Below are positions 28,901 to 43,900 of a DNA stretch of 64,000 bases, piece after piece (position 1 is the stretch's first letter; every line of letters begins with the position of its first letter). The notes under the pieces were generated by a model. The model had not been told where the DNA came from, did no database searches, and worked only from the letters and a program-made list of their open reading frames with translations. Position numbers and translations under genes: made by a program. The DNA comes from Xiphias gladius (lineage: Eukaryota; Chordata; Actinopteri; Istiophoriformes; Xiphiidae): positions 5,989,760-6,053,759 of the forward strand of contig NC_053405.1 in NCBI RefSeq assembly GCF_016859285.1. Direction: 5' to 3'.

Positions 28901-31900
28901 TCTCCATTTCTTATATGAAAAGGTTTTTTTTGTGCAGTTAGACATTAGTTTTACTCTCTTCTGTTCCTTATCTTTTATCCTCCCCTCAACTTCTCTTCTA
29001 CTACTTCTTCCACTCTTCTCCTGCTCAGCTCCCTGCCCTCTCCCGTCCTTCCTTCCCACTGTGAACTGCGACACTGGAGTTGTATCTGTAGCCTGGAACA
29101 ACAGCGTGGCAGGAGTCGTGTACATGGTGTCGGCGGTCGACAAAACAGGTCAACGACACAACTGCACTGCCACAAACGATGGTTGTAATCTTAGCATGCT
29201 GGAATGCGGGACAGAGTACAACGTCACCATCACACCATCCAGGAACGGATGTGTGGGCAGAGATAGTCCCACAAAAGTGATCACAACAGGCAAGGATCAA
29301 TGACATTTTGGTTTTACTTAAATAAAAAGACTGTGAAACTTCTTGGTGTACCTATACTTTTCTTTTATTCTCCTGTTTAACCCGGTTTTATTCAGTTTAA
29401 CTTTTATTTTTTAAACCCATTCATATGTGTTTTAAATTGCCTTGTGTTTCTTTTATTTTACTTATCTCAATGCCTTTTTATGGCTTTTGTACAGCACTTT
29501 GAAAACTTCTATAAGGTTTTAAAGATTTTCTTTATGAATTTTCATCTTTAAAGATTTTCTTTATTTTATGTTATGTTAGAGCTTGGCAGGATTTTAATTT
29601 ACAAATGATTTTAAATTATACATAGTGGTAGTGTCTGCAGCAGTAACTGTTAATGCACCCAGTGCTCTTACTACGCAGCCATTTGCCACTGAAATTTTAA
29701 ATTCTGTATGAATGTACGTATGTACATGTTAAATCTGTGACTGTGAGTGCCAAGCACAACAAATTTTCTGATCTGTCCCCGGTTACCTCCAGTTCCCTGC
29801 GTACCTGAAGTGTCTGATGTGGAGATCGACTGCCTGACCAGCTCAGCCTGGCTGATATATGAGGAATCCGCAGGGGCTGAAGACTACGTCACCATAGTGA
29901 CAGACATCCGGGGTGACGTCCAGATGTTTGAGTGTAACGCCACGTCAGAGGGGATATGCGCTCTGCCGCAGCTGAAGTGCAGCGAGAACCTCACCTTCAC
30001 CCTCAAGGCCCGCGACCAGCAGTGCCCCAGTCCACCCAGCAATGCTGTCACAACGGAGACAGGTAAATGAAAAACACAATAAAACTATCAACATAAATGA
30101 ATAGTAAAAAACATTATTCCTAATTTTAAAACAAGACTACAGTTCAAACAATTATAACACAGACGTGTTGTGCTGTAAATGTTGACAATGTCAATGTCCA
30201 GCCGCACTGTGGGTGTTAGTTATCTTGAATGTATATTTTCGGTTTCCTCCAAACATTATGAAGGGCTTTTGCTTTGTTTAAATCATTTCAATTAATCTTT
30301 AAAAGGTCCGTGTTCACACACCTGGAGACAAGGTGCTGCCAAAAAAATGGACCATTAGGAGGAAAAGTGGAGGTGCAGTACCTGATCTGTATTAAAATAT
30401 AGCTCCATTTACTTATTTGCTCTATGTGTTCATGATGCTTCATATTTGTAAAAAAAAAATGTCTGTATATGTTGAAGTCAGTAGTGTAGAATTTGAAAAA
30501 ACTCCAACTTGCCCTTTAGTGGTTGAATCTAAAAAAGATGCTGCGGCAGACAGAAGTGAGTTCCTCCCTCTGACCTATCTGACCTAGACATGAAATGGCT
30601 GATTGACTGCACCAGTTTTAATCTGCACTGTCTAAATTTTCCACAAAGAAAAGCTAATACTATCAGAATAACTCGAAAGATGCTCCATTCAAATAAAACA
30701 ATCTACAGATACAGCACTGGCCAGTAGTAGAAATGAAGGATGTACGGGCTACTCTTTAAGGGCAGTGGCTGTGAAAAAAAGTCCCTCATGTTTATTATAT
30801 GGATTTTGTTGATGTTATGTAGCTCTCATGAAGGTTTTGAAGAGAAATGTGTTCTTGTTTAAATACTAATTAACACTTTTCAGAACAGCTAATTGCAGCT
30901 TCATTTCTCGCTGTACATCTTTAATGGTTGTAAGTTGATATGGAGCACTAACAATAATGCTTATCTAATTTTAAAAGTAAAGATTCGAGGTTTGTGCAGG
31001 ATGAGAGCGATAGTCAGGAAGCTCATTTTTAAATGATACCTCAAAGTGTTTCTCCTTCCCCAGCGCCCTGTCCTCCTCAGGATGTAGAAAATTCAGTGGA
31101 CTGCGACAACGCCACAGTCAGCATCACCTGGCCAGCCGTTCCTGGCGCAATAACGTACACGGCCACGCTGGAGGAGATAGATGGAGACACCACCTGCTGC
31201 ACCTCGTCGGACACCGGCTGTGACATCACTGACCTGCCGTGTGGAGAAATCTACATCCTGCACGTCACAGCTGAGGGACGAACGTGCAACAGCTCCCAGA
31301 GCGAAGGGGACATCGTCAGGACAGGTAAAGTGCTGTATACAGTACATGTCACAAACTCATACACACTCCTATTCTAGAAATTGTGTAAAGAAATGGGAAC
31401 AGAGAATGAAATAATTACAGCTGTAATTTTCAGGATTTGTGAAAAAAAAACCCCAAACAAAACAGAATGAAAATGAAAAAAATGCAGAAGTAAATTTTTA
31501 CATTGACTTCTCCCCCTCAGTGCCATGCGTTCCTCAGAACCTCAGAGCCAGTCTGAGCTGCAGCGACAATGTGGCCTCTGTGTCGTGGGACTACATTAGA
31601 GGAGGGCAGCTTTACCGAGTGAGCGCAGTGGGCACTGATGGCCACGAGGACCAGTGCATCTCCCATGAGAACCAGTGTGATCTGACAGGCCTACGCTGTG
31701 GAGAGCACTACACAGCTACTGTGATAGCAGAAGACATAGACTGCAGGAGCAAACCGAGCGACAGTGTGACAATCAAGACAGGTATGTACTGACTTTCGCT
31801 GCTGAGTTCTGTAATTTCTGATTATTTTTTAACTATTGTTGGTCTTTTTTGTTCATGAAGTTTTTTCATAGATGGTGCTCATACCTAACTGACATCAGGT

Positions 31901-34900
31901 GTTCTAAACAGCAAATATTCAGTAAAGGTTTTTACAAACTTTATGACATCAAATGATTTTTGTTTTAAAAGAATAGTTTGACATTTTGGTAGATATGCTT
32001 GCTTGCTTTCTTGCCAAGAGGTAGATGAGAAGATGGATAAATATAAAGCTGCGTTATACCTTGTTTGTTCAATCTGTACAAAAACTGAAGTGTAAACACG
32101 ACAAGTTCTTGTTTGCAGTCAACCAACAGAGACTCCAGGAAGTCACTGTGTCTTTTCAAGACATAGTCTGGTTTTTAAACTTCTTACGTTTTCTTTTTTG
32201 GTGCTAGTAGGGGGATTTTGTTACTTCTGGGCAGAGCCAGGGTAGCTGTTTCGCTATTTCTGCTCTTGATGCTAAGCTAAGCTAACTGGCAGCTGGTGCT
32301 AGCTTCATAATCAGCACACAGACATGATAGTGGTATCAATCTTCTCATCTAATTCTCAGCACAAAAACAATAAACCATATTTTTCAAAATGTCAAACTGT
32401 TTTTGTAACTCTACACTAGGTATAATCTCCAAAATAAGAATTCAGTTCTGTTCTAATCTATTCAGTACACAGTGATCATAAAGTCTTTAAGGTGACAAAA
32501 AAAAAAAGACTAAACCTTCTCTCCACCTCTTCTCACCAGTGCCATGCACCCCTGCAAATGTCTCCTCTGTGGTGGACTGTCAGGTCAATTCTCTGAGCGT
32601 GTCCTGGTCCGAGAGTTCAGGAGCGGACTCCTACATTGCCACAGTGCAGGACAGCAACGGTCACACCACAACCTGTCATGGCACAACGGAGGGCTCCTGC
32701 AACGTGACGGGACTCGGCTGCGGTCAGATCTACCATGTCTTCGTGGTCTCCTCCGATGGATACTGCAACAGCCCGCCCATTCCTGTGGTTGACACGCCTT
32801 CGGGTAGGGAAGAGAGCCAAGTGACGGATATGTACAGTGTGTTTAGGACAGATGTGTAAATTAAGCCACAAAGAGATTAGTAGAGAGTTGAAGAGAAAAT
32901 CATTGGACTATTGCAACTGGCTCTACACTGTGGTCAACTATCAAGTAAACTGAGAATTCCCCTCTGTCATGAGAAAACTTAATGTGGTTACTGTTTTTCA
33001 TATTTTATACTTGTAAAAAATAAATAAATTAATTCATAGTTTCTTTTGAAGTTAAAGAGATTGTTTGACTTTTTAGGATAATGAAACCCTTCGAATATCT
33101 TAGTGGACTAGGTAAAATGTATTTTGATCTAAAAACCTACCATTGTTCAATTAAAAAAAAAAAAGTGAGCTATTATACTCAGTATTTTTACAGTCTAATT
33201 TTACAAAAGGCATGTTACTAAGTAAAATTCTCTATATATTTTCTCAGTGCAGTAAATATTTTTAACATCTGTTAATTGGGAAACACACATCGCTAAAGTT
33301 TTAGTAAAGTTTGCCTTCTCTCTATGTTGCACCTCTACTGTATTCATGTTAATCCTATGCTATAGTAAACTATAATAGACACTTTTATCATCATTTACAA
33401 ACTTCTTTGTTTTTTTAATGAAGAAATATATTTGAAACACATCACGACTGTCATCTTGTCCTATCTGTCCTTTTTTTTTCAGTCCCCTGTGAACCAAGAC
33501 ATATCAAGGCAGTGTTTGACTGCTACACGCAGACAGCCCTGGTTGCGTGGTACCCGAGCGATGGAGCTTTGTCGTACGAGGTGATGGCCACCACCGCATC
33601 CGGCCACAATATCACCTGTGTGACCAACACCACCAACTGTGATCTGGAAGGGCTGCGGTGTGGGCAGAGCTACTCTGTGTCTGTCAAAGCTGTGGGCCGG
33701 ACCTGCACCAGCATCGCTCACATGACAGGACAGCTTGTCATTGGTGAGCAGCGGCACATGGGCTTAGCGAATCTGCATGCATGACTGATGCTGAACTTAA
33801 CTTGACTCCACTATGTGTGGAATTTGAAAATATCAATGTAGATGCTCCCAAAAATGTGGTGATATTCACCGCCATGGGCACAGTATACACTGCCAAAACA
33901 TCTCCATTTTACCAAGTCATTTTTCTCCATTTTTAAAACTGATTTTTTTTTTTTTTTTTTTTTTTTTTTCAACCTTTTCCCAATTCAAGTCAAGTTGTTT
34001 GAAGAATTCTGTAAAATGAGTTTCAGTCTCTTGATAGTAAACAGATCGCTGCACCAGAATAAAGAAAAAGGACACTTGATTCTGGAAAATTCTGGAAAAA
34101 CAACATGGTTTGTGTTGGAAATAGCTTAAAATAATCTTAGTGTAATTGGAGATTTTTTCCACTCGTTTTAAGGAAATACAGCTGTGGAAGAATTTATAAG
34201 AATGTGACATTGGTTTTACTCATCAACTTTTAGGGTTCAACAATAGACAACTATTATTTGGTAGGTAATCATTTTTTGCAGTGTAAAAATAGCGAATATA
34301 CTCAGCTCCCACTGCTCAACTACAGTAATTTGCTGGTACAATTTTACTTCCCTGTGGGGCACATCTGGTAAAAGAACTGTAGTTTATATAGAGTACAGAG
34401 ATTTTAACAAAGCAAATATCTTACAATGACACTAATTTATCCCGAATCTTCATGTAGTATACTGTATGTTCTGTTTTTTACATTAGTAATCCATCCCTTC
34501 TTCCCAATGTGTCAATTCTTACTCATAAGGGGATTTGAATGATTTATCTGTATTTCATTGACCCATTTTCCATTTTCAATCCAGAAACTTGCAGGTTATG
34601 TATTCTCCTTTGTTTTTTCAACACTTCTCTCCATCCTCTCCTCCAGGGCCATGCATCCCTGAACACATCACCGCTCAGTACAGCCTGACGATTGGCCATG
34701 TGCTGTGGGACATGACTTCTGGGGCTGATTACTACACGGTGGACGGGGTAACAGAGCAGGGCCTCACAGTCTCTTGCATCACTAATGACACCTACTGTGC
34801 CTTGTATAACTTAGACTGTGGCCGCTTGTACAACATCAGTGTCACGGCAAACAACCGTGTGTGCCAAGACGTGTCCACCTCGACTGAAATAGCTATGATT

Positions 34901-37900
34901 ACAACAGGTGAGAAAACTCGCTGACAAAACTTCATTTAGGAGAGAGCTTGAGAACTTTTTAAAACAATTAATCGTTTAATTGATCAAAAAAAATCATCTG
35001 CTACTATTTTGAAGCGCTCAGTCAGTTTTCAAGCAAAAGTACCAAACTTTCCTTTATTATAGCTTCTCAGTTTTGAGGATTTGCTGGTTTTCTTTGTCCT
35101 TTTTGTGATCGTAAACTGAATATCTATAGGTTTTAGGGGGTTGGTCAGACAAAGCTAGACATTTGAGAGCATCACCATCAGATTAAAAAATTGTAATTTA
35201 CATTTTTAATATTTTGTTTTCAGTATCTGTTGATATGTAGATTCATAGACAACATTGTCTGTTTTTTATTATACAGCATACATGAAAGATAATATCAGAA
35301 TCCGCTCTAAATCATTCAACCTGTTCTGCCTCTTTTTCTGCCCACAGAGCCTTGCCCGCCCAACAATGTGGAGACCAACGCTCACTGTAAGAACAACGTA
35401 GGAACCGTGTCATGGGAGGCCAGTATTGGTGCAGTGGGCTACGAGGCCCGTCTCGCTGGGCGCGATGGCCACTCTCTGTCCTGCTACACTAACGAAACTT
35501 TCTGTAACGTAGAAGATCTCCACTGTGGTATGGTCTACTACACCAACGTCATCGCCATCGGAGAGACACTCAACAGCACTGCCTCCACCACTGTTCTGCT
35601 GGCCTCAGGTATTGTACCTTCAACCGTGGCTTCAGTTGATTAAAAATACTATGATTAATTCCGTTTCTCACACTTTCATTAGTAGTTTTTTCCTTAAAGT
35701 GAATCTATTTGAGAAGTAAAAATATGAGAGGATTATGAAAATACATGTAGCTGACATATAGCAACATTTAGCTTAAAAATGGTCAACTCATCTCCTACAT
35801 CTCTCCTGTGTCGAGCTCCTGAAGTTCAAAACTGTTTTGGTTCAGAAAAACTCACAGGGCAAATTTTCATGTTTTAAAAAACCCTGTTGCTACCGACTTG
35901 GGGCTTCAGTAGGGAAAAGAGCCCAATCCTCGCTAACTGAGCACTATTTACTACATTAATGTTACCCTGTGGAGTTTTTGACCACTGGTAGCACTAATGA
36001 GCAATGCTTTGTTTGTATCTTGTGCGTGCACGTGCATGTGGGTGACATGGTACACATTCCTGTAAATGGTTTTATACTATTGCACGGATGGACAGATGAT
36101 GCAAGTGATTTAGGAAGGAAACACACTAAACACAACTATTAGGCCTCAAGGATACACATAAAGGTTTTTGGTGAGAAACAGTGAATGTAAACATAAGTTT
36201 GTTTGTTTAGAGGAAACCTCCACAGCGTACTTTTTTAAAATTCTGATATTGGGTGTGGATGCATCCCCAAGAAATGCTCTGTCCAAAGAAAGCCAAAGCC
36301 AGGAAACTTTCCCATCTTATTTATAAGAGCTTACAAGATACCATTACAGAAAATGTCCCTCCAACACACTTTCTGAAATGCAAATCTTTCCACAGTGACG
36401 TGACGTATATGAAATTTGTACAATTCTAGTGCCCATTAGAGCAGGCTACTTTTCTTACAGATAGTCACACTGGTACTGTAGCATAACTTCTATGTACTTG
36501 AATTGAAATTTCTAAAATTGCACTCACCTTCCCTTTTGTCTGTAGCTCCCTGTGCAGCTGGAAACGTGGTGGCTAACCTGGACTGCGACAACGGCACAGC
36601 CGAGATCTCCTGGAGCTCGGCCAATGGAGCCAGCTCCTACCTGGTGACCGCCGTAGCAGCTGATGGCTACCCCGCTTCATGCGAGACCGACCAGCACCAG
36701 TGTGAACTGACGGAGCTGCAGTGTGGCCAGACGTATAACATCAGCCTCACAACCATCAGCGACCACTGCCAAACTGAGACACAAGCCAATGTCACCTTCA
36801 GCACACGTGAGTGGAGCGACGGCTTGTTCCAGAGTAGTCGAAGGAGAATGAATGGAACCACTTATCCTGAATTTATTCTACATTCAAAACTATGATCATA
36901 AATTTCTCTTAGATACTAAAAGTTTTTGTTTCTTGTTTGTGATACTAAACTAAACATCTTGTCCAGGTCCCTGTAAACCTTTGCATGTTGGGGTGGACCT
37001 GCAGTGTGGGACGAGTACAGCCAACTTGCACTGGGAGGACAGAGAGGGAGTGGAGCGCTACCTGGCTACTGCCACCTGCAGCCTAGGAATAACTCTGCAG
37101 TGCAACTCCACCAGCTCCACGTGCCAGTTCTCCAACTTGCACTGCGGGGAAACCTACGAATTCTCTGTAACTGCGTATCGTAACGAGTGTTACAGTGAAA
37201 CCAGCAGTACTGTGGAGATTCAGACAGGTATGGTGCATTATCATCAATTAATTAACTAGGTAGGAGTTGATTAATTGATTGAGAGACTGGGTTTTTAATT
37301 GTTTGGCTGATTAAATGACTGGTCTCCTTTCATATCTATTAATTGGCACGTCCTTTAGCTACCCTTAAAGACTTAATTGTCCCTCTGACTGTGGAAAAGT
37401 CTGCATTTCTCATGTTATTTATAACTTTTGTAATTTTATTGATATAATTGTAAATGTTTTGTTACTCTAATCTCTTCAAAATAATTGTCTGTTTTTTTTC
37501 TATTAAGTTGCTGTCTATCCACCCAACTCTATGCAGCTACTGTGTAATTCCTTTACCCTGCGTTAGTACTTTTAACAATCTGTTTTGGAGTGAATAATCA
37601 CCTCAGCAGAAGTGAAATGATTAGTTGAATAATCGATTAGCCAATCAACAGAAAATGAATCTGGAACCATTTAAATTTATTGTTCAAATCATTTTTAAGC
37701 AAAGAAAAAACAACATTTTTCCAGTTTTTAAAATACTAATATTTGTTATTTTTTTAGTCTTCTTTGATAATAAAGAGAAAACATCTGAATTTTGGGATCT
37801 TTATTTGGACAAAATAAGCAGCTTGAATATATCCATCTGGGCTTTTGAAAATTGTGATGAACACTTTTCACTATTTTCTGACATTTTTTCAGATTGAACA

Positions 37901-40900
37901 AAAATGAAAATAATTATGCTAAAATGTGAAAAAATACCCTTTACAATTTCCAAGAACCACAGGTGACGTCTTCACAATAACTCAAACATATTCATTTAAC
38001 AATCAAAGAAAACAGAGAAAAGCAGCAAATACTCACATTTAAGAAATTGGTGCCTGCAAATTTTTTGGCATTTTTGCTTGAAATGTGAGTCAATATATTA
38101 TCAAAAAATTAGTGCACAATTTTCATTTGATCAACTGACCGATTAATGGGCTAATAATTTCAGCCCTAAAATCAGTCGTTAGGTGCAGCGGTACACTTAA
38201 TCAGCGTTTTATGGTAATGTGACGTTTGTGTCCAACTCCTCATTCACCAGAACCTTGCCAGCCAACTGGCCTGACATTGGATGGGTCGTGTTACAATGAG
38301 ACGGTGGTGTTGGATTGGGCGGCGGCTAAAGGAGCATCAGTCTACGTGGTGACAGCTACAGGAGACCTGGGATATGTCACATCTTTCCAAACCGATGAGA
38401 CCATGATAGAGGCTGAGCTGCCCTGTGGACAGCTGTTTACCTTCAATGTAAAAGCCCAGGATGATCAATGCGACAGCGCCATGAGCGTGCCCGAAGAATT
38501 CAAGACCGGTACGTGTCTCATTTATAGTTTTGTCTCATAAAATACATCGGTTAGTTGGTTCATGATGATTCAACAGTTCACCTTCTCCTCAGGCCCCTGC
38601 GTACCTGAGAATGTGCAGAGCTTTACACACTGTGAGAACAGTCTGGGCTCGGTCAGCTGGGCCAAGAGCGACGGGGCAGAGTCCTACTTGGCCATTGCAA
38701 CGGGAGAGGACGGCCATACCCACGTGTGCGCCACAAACACCACCAGCTGCACCTGGGATGACTTGCACTGTGGAGAGAAGTACACCGTTCACGTCATCGC
38801 CAACGACTACATGTGCAGCAGCTTGCCAAGCAACAGCACTTCAATACGGATGGGTAAACGTGATTTTATAGAGTAAATGTGGATAAATCAAACTACCCCT
38901 GAACGTTATGTAAAACTTTCTGAAGGGAATTTTATGGGTCACGCATGAAAATTAATAAACATACTTACAGAGTGCCATAGAACATTTTGCATGATCTTAA
39001 AGATTTAGAGAGAGGTAAATAAATCAGGCTTGATCTTGCTCTGAAGTGATACAATGTGAAAATCGACACATATAGAGTTGGGCCAATTAGTTGATTAAGC
39101 AATCAGTCAGTTTTTAGAAAAGTAATCTGCAACAATTATGACGACAGAGAATCGTTAAATGCTGTAGCATCTCCAAAGTAATGACTTCCTGTTTTTCTAT
39201 GTTTTTATCATTAGAAATCTATTACCTGTAGGTTTTGAACTGTTGGTTAGACAAAACAAAACAAATATTGACAATACCTTGGGCTCTGGGAAATTGTAAC
39301 CGGGAAGTTGAACTATTTTCTGAAATTTAATAAATCAAATGATCAGCAGAGTAATCAATACTGAAAACAATTGCAGTTGCCACCTTAATCACTCCTACAC
39401 TTTTGTCTTCTGTTTTTAGCGCCATGCACACCCCAGAACTTGAAGTCATCTCTGAACTGCACTATAAAGGTGAATATTTAACCTTTTTTCTGTTTCCTTA
39501 AGAGTTCCTTCACAGGAAATATAAAACAATCTTTTCTGTCTTCATTTCTGCTCTGTGAGGCAATTTGTAACTTTTGCTTTTGCTTTGAAAGGGGTTACCA
39601 TGTTATAAACTAAAAATAAAATGTAATCTGTTTCTGAGGTGGGATCGCTGACCTGGAGTGCCAGTGAAAATGCAGAGTTCTACATTGTGACCGCAGAGGC
39701 CAACAGTGGCCACAGAGTGCAGCTCAGCACCAACGAAACCTGGACCTTCATTTCCGAGTTCCTGTGTGGTCAGGAGTACTTCCTGTCTGTTCAGGCGGTA
39801 GATTCTGTGTGCACAAGCCACCCAAGTCAGCCTTCAAAGCTTAAGTCAGGTAGATTCCTGTTTCATACCACTAAACACTGGTTTTCAAACCATTTTTCAA
39901 GTGACCCATTTATTTCTAAACACTACTGTGATCACCTAACGTTAAAGTAAAGGGATAACATATACTACAGTGTGCAAATGCCGTGTTATTGTCAAAACAA
40001 GTGCATCTACTGGGGTTACCATTCCTAATTTTAAAATTACTTTATATTTTGTACCTTTAAGATTATTTTAGTTAAATTACTGTACTGAATTCTTATTTCC
40101 TTAACTATTTTAATTATTTATTATTTTCTTTGCAACTGGCTCTTTTGGACTTTCAAACCACTTAAATTTGGTAGATTTTTACTGGGAAACTATAGTTGAC
40201 AACAATTGGTTGATGTTCGTTATCACGTTCATTGTCAAGTTTATTTACATATGCCAAAATCACAAATTTGTCTCCGAGGGGATTAAGATATGTACAACCT
40301 ACGGCACCCTCTATTCTATAGAAGCAGCACCACCATTTTCATCCAGACTATTCTCCTTCTTTCCCTCAGAGCCCTGCCCACCCACCGGCGTCTCCAGCTT
40401 CATGAACTGCCTCTCTAACATTGCTGTGGTGTCGTGGACCGGTTCAGCCGGGGCGGAGTTCTACACCGCCACGGTGACGCAGGAAGATGGCCAGTCAAAC
40501 AGCTGCTGGTCCGACAGCGAGCAGTGCGGCATGCCTAACGTCCACTGTGGACAGAACTACACAGTCGCCGTCGTCGCCTCCACCGAGAAGTGTAACTCTG
40601 ACCCCAGTAAAGCGGACACACTGCAGTCAGGTGAGTTACATACAGTGAAGATGGGTTATTTAACTAGTTAGGGAAAATTAATATTTTATTCTCTGTGCTT
40701 CTTGATTCTTGTTCATGTTCCTCTTTCATACTTTTTATCCGTCAAACAGGATGTGTAAGTAGTTTAGGTAAAAAATTTAGGTGGCTTCAATGTGTGACTA
40801 AGTTACTCGACCAGACAGTCATATATTCTTTATATTTCCAAATATCAGGCCAATTTTCAGTAAGAAGAGGTCCTAACTTATGGAACTGGTGAAGAGAGGT

Positions 40901-43900
40901 CTTTAAAGAACAAAACCAGTTTTTTAGTCTCTATCCCAATCATCTACTTACTTCTATAAGACAGCGATTATTGTTTCATATTATTAAGACAGAGATAACT
41001 AGAAAACGAGCTCAGTAGAGCGCAGACTCCACCAAGTCCAGTGTCAAACAACATACACCAGACTTCAGAGGAAAAAATTCAAATTCATAGTAAATGATCT
41101 GGATCTTCCACAAAATTAAATTGGGTTCTTCCCTGGCCCATGCCCCATCCCTCCACCAAGTTCGAGGCAAATCGATTTAGTACTTTTTGTGTAAATCTTC
41201 TGACAAATAAACCAACAAACAAACACGGGTGAAAACACAACGTCCTTGGTGGAGGTAATAATCAAGCACTTCTAGAGCTTATTTTCCTTTTCCTTCACAC
41301 TACAGTATAGTCTGTTATTTTTAAGTCCTTTTTTAATTGTAAGTTGTTCTCAAATAAAACTTGAACATTGTCTAATTTCGTTATCGTCATCTGAAAGGAA
41401 GTTATCGGCATTAATTGTGCCAGGCAATAGGTGTCTTACAGGATTTGATAAATGGGGCAAAATCCATGTCAAGTGGGTGATGATAAATATATACAGAAAT
41501 CCTCCCAGTCTTGTCTTATTGTTATCTTAACTGTATCTGTTTTTTTTGTTTTTTGTTTTTTTTTGCTCAGTTCAGTGAACATTTTGAATAGGACACCCTA
41601 AAAATGAGCAGATTGATATTCCTGCGACTTGCTTTGGTTTCATTTTATCGTCACTATGGGATAAGATGATCACTCTCCTTTCCCGCGTGCCTTTCTCCAG
41701 TGCCTTGCGTTCCTACCGGTGTGGATGTGAAGATAGACTGCTCCAAAAATCAAGCTCTCGTGTCCTGGAGTGCCAGCGAGGGGGCTCTGTCTTACAAAGT
41801 GACGGCTCAGAGCACACAGGGAGACGTCTCCTCCTGCGAGAGCGCAGATCTAAAGTGTACGTTGACCGGCCTGACGTGCGGACGGTCCTACTCTGTCCAG
41901 GTGGTGGCGCGAGATGATATCTGCTCGAGTTTGCCCAGCCCCACAACAAAGTTCAAATCAGGTAGGACAACTGGAATGACAGGATGTTATTTGGATGTCA
42001 CAGTGTTTACATCGGAAAGTGTCATTTGTGACTCACTGTTCCACGGATTTGTCCGAGTGTGACTTGAGAGCCCTCCATTTCTTCCCTCCCTCTCTCAGTT
42101 CCCTGCACGCCCAGGAGTGGCTCAGTGACCCTGGACTGCTTCACCAACTCGGCCCTCTTGGACTGGTCTTTTGCAGAGGGTGCCCTGGACTACACCGCGA
42201 CAGCCCGGTCCTCTAGCGGCCACGTTTCCATCTGCAGCTCCAACTTCACCAACTGCGAGCTGCAGGACCTACAGTGCGGCCAGACCTATAATTTGATCGT
42301 TGTGGCTTCAAATGAGAAGTGCAACAGCCCCCCAAGCACCAGGTTGCAGTTGGAATCAGGTGAGCTCTCAAAAAAATTTAAATTCAATTAATGAGTTAGA
42401 TTAGATTTAAATTAGAGTTATGGGGCAAGGATTTTAAATACTGTTTATTTTGACAATTTAAAAAGTAATTTAAATCCAACTGAAAATCTAATTTTATTGA
42501 CAGTGGTTGAAATTCTCATCTTGCTGCAGTGACAGTGTAATGGTGTGTTCAGTACATACTTAACTCCACTGTTATATGTGGTTACAGTTACAAAACAGCT
42601 GCAGGTCATTAGTTTCACTTTGTATTTTCCACCTAAAAATATTTGAATTATTTTTTTATTTTGAATTTTATAAACATGAAAAATTGATTAAAACAGCAAA
42701 TAAAACCAAAATCAGATTTTATTTCTTTTTCTATTTCTTTTTTTTTTGTCAGTTCTTAGTGCAAAAAATATTTTTAGCACCGTAAAAATTCCGTCATACG
42801 ATAGGCAGCTCATTTATGTTTTTTTCTTAAATTAATGTTACCGGAAGTGTTTTCTAAAATTGCAGGAAGGCCTCGTGTACTGTAAGCTGTAAAAAAATTT
42901 GCCGACGCAGAAAATAAAATGTCTGAGGTGATTTTCAGTTAAAACTGATCTGCTCCTTTTAAAAGATTTGCGTATTTTATGACGAATATGAATAAAAGAC
43001 AAAATACGTCAAGTCTTACATACACACACGAACTGTTTAGTGTGGTCAAAGATACAGTAGACTTGAAACTTTTATGCAGAACAGGTCATTCAGTAAGGCT
43101 TTTCAGCTTACCCTTCCAAGTCAGGTAAATCCATGTTTAATGACAGACCTTTTTATAAATCGTCCTTATATCATCTCCTTTGTACCTCTGTAGCATGAAT
43201 GCAACATCCACTGTTCTTTGAAGCCCATCTAACCCCTAAGTTTTGGCTAAGTACACAACTTCCCACTGACATTGATCAAAAGTATTATAAATGATCTTAC
43301 TTTTTTTTTTCTCTCTCTCCCTTTCTCTTCCCTCCACCAGTGCCCTGTCCTCCTGAGAATGTTATGCCTGTACTGGACTGCTCTACTAACACTGCCCGGG
43401 TTCAGTGGCAGGCTAGCAGGGGGGCTGACTCCTACATTGTCCAGGCCTTCGGCCTGGAAGAACACGAATCTGGCTGTGAGACAGACTCACAGTCCTGCAT
43501 CCTCCCAGACCTCATCTGTGGCTTCACCTACAATATCAGTGTGATTGCCACCAACAGCATGTGCAATGTGTCGGAGAGTGACATTAAACAGCTGCAAGCA
43601 GGTAAAGATAAGGAGGACTTTGGGCCCCTTCGGCATGACAGATAGCTTTATTACAGAATAAGCTCATTTAGAACCATGTTTTTTTTTTTTTAGTAGCAGT
43701 TTGGAAATATCAAAATATTTGTGTTGCTGGGTCAGGATATATACTTGTCGTAAAAAAGTAAAATTAAAAACTTGTACTATATTTCATAAATTCGATCTTT
43801 GTGATTTTACTTATACATACATGAAACTGATTTGAGCAAACTAGTGTGTCATGTTTTCTCTGCCAGCGCTGCTACCGGTAATAATTATCAGTGGCGGCCT

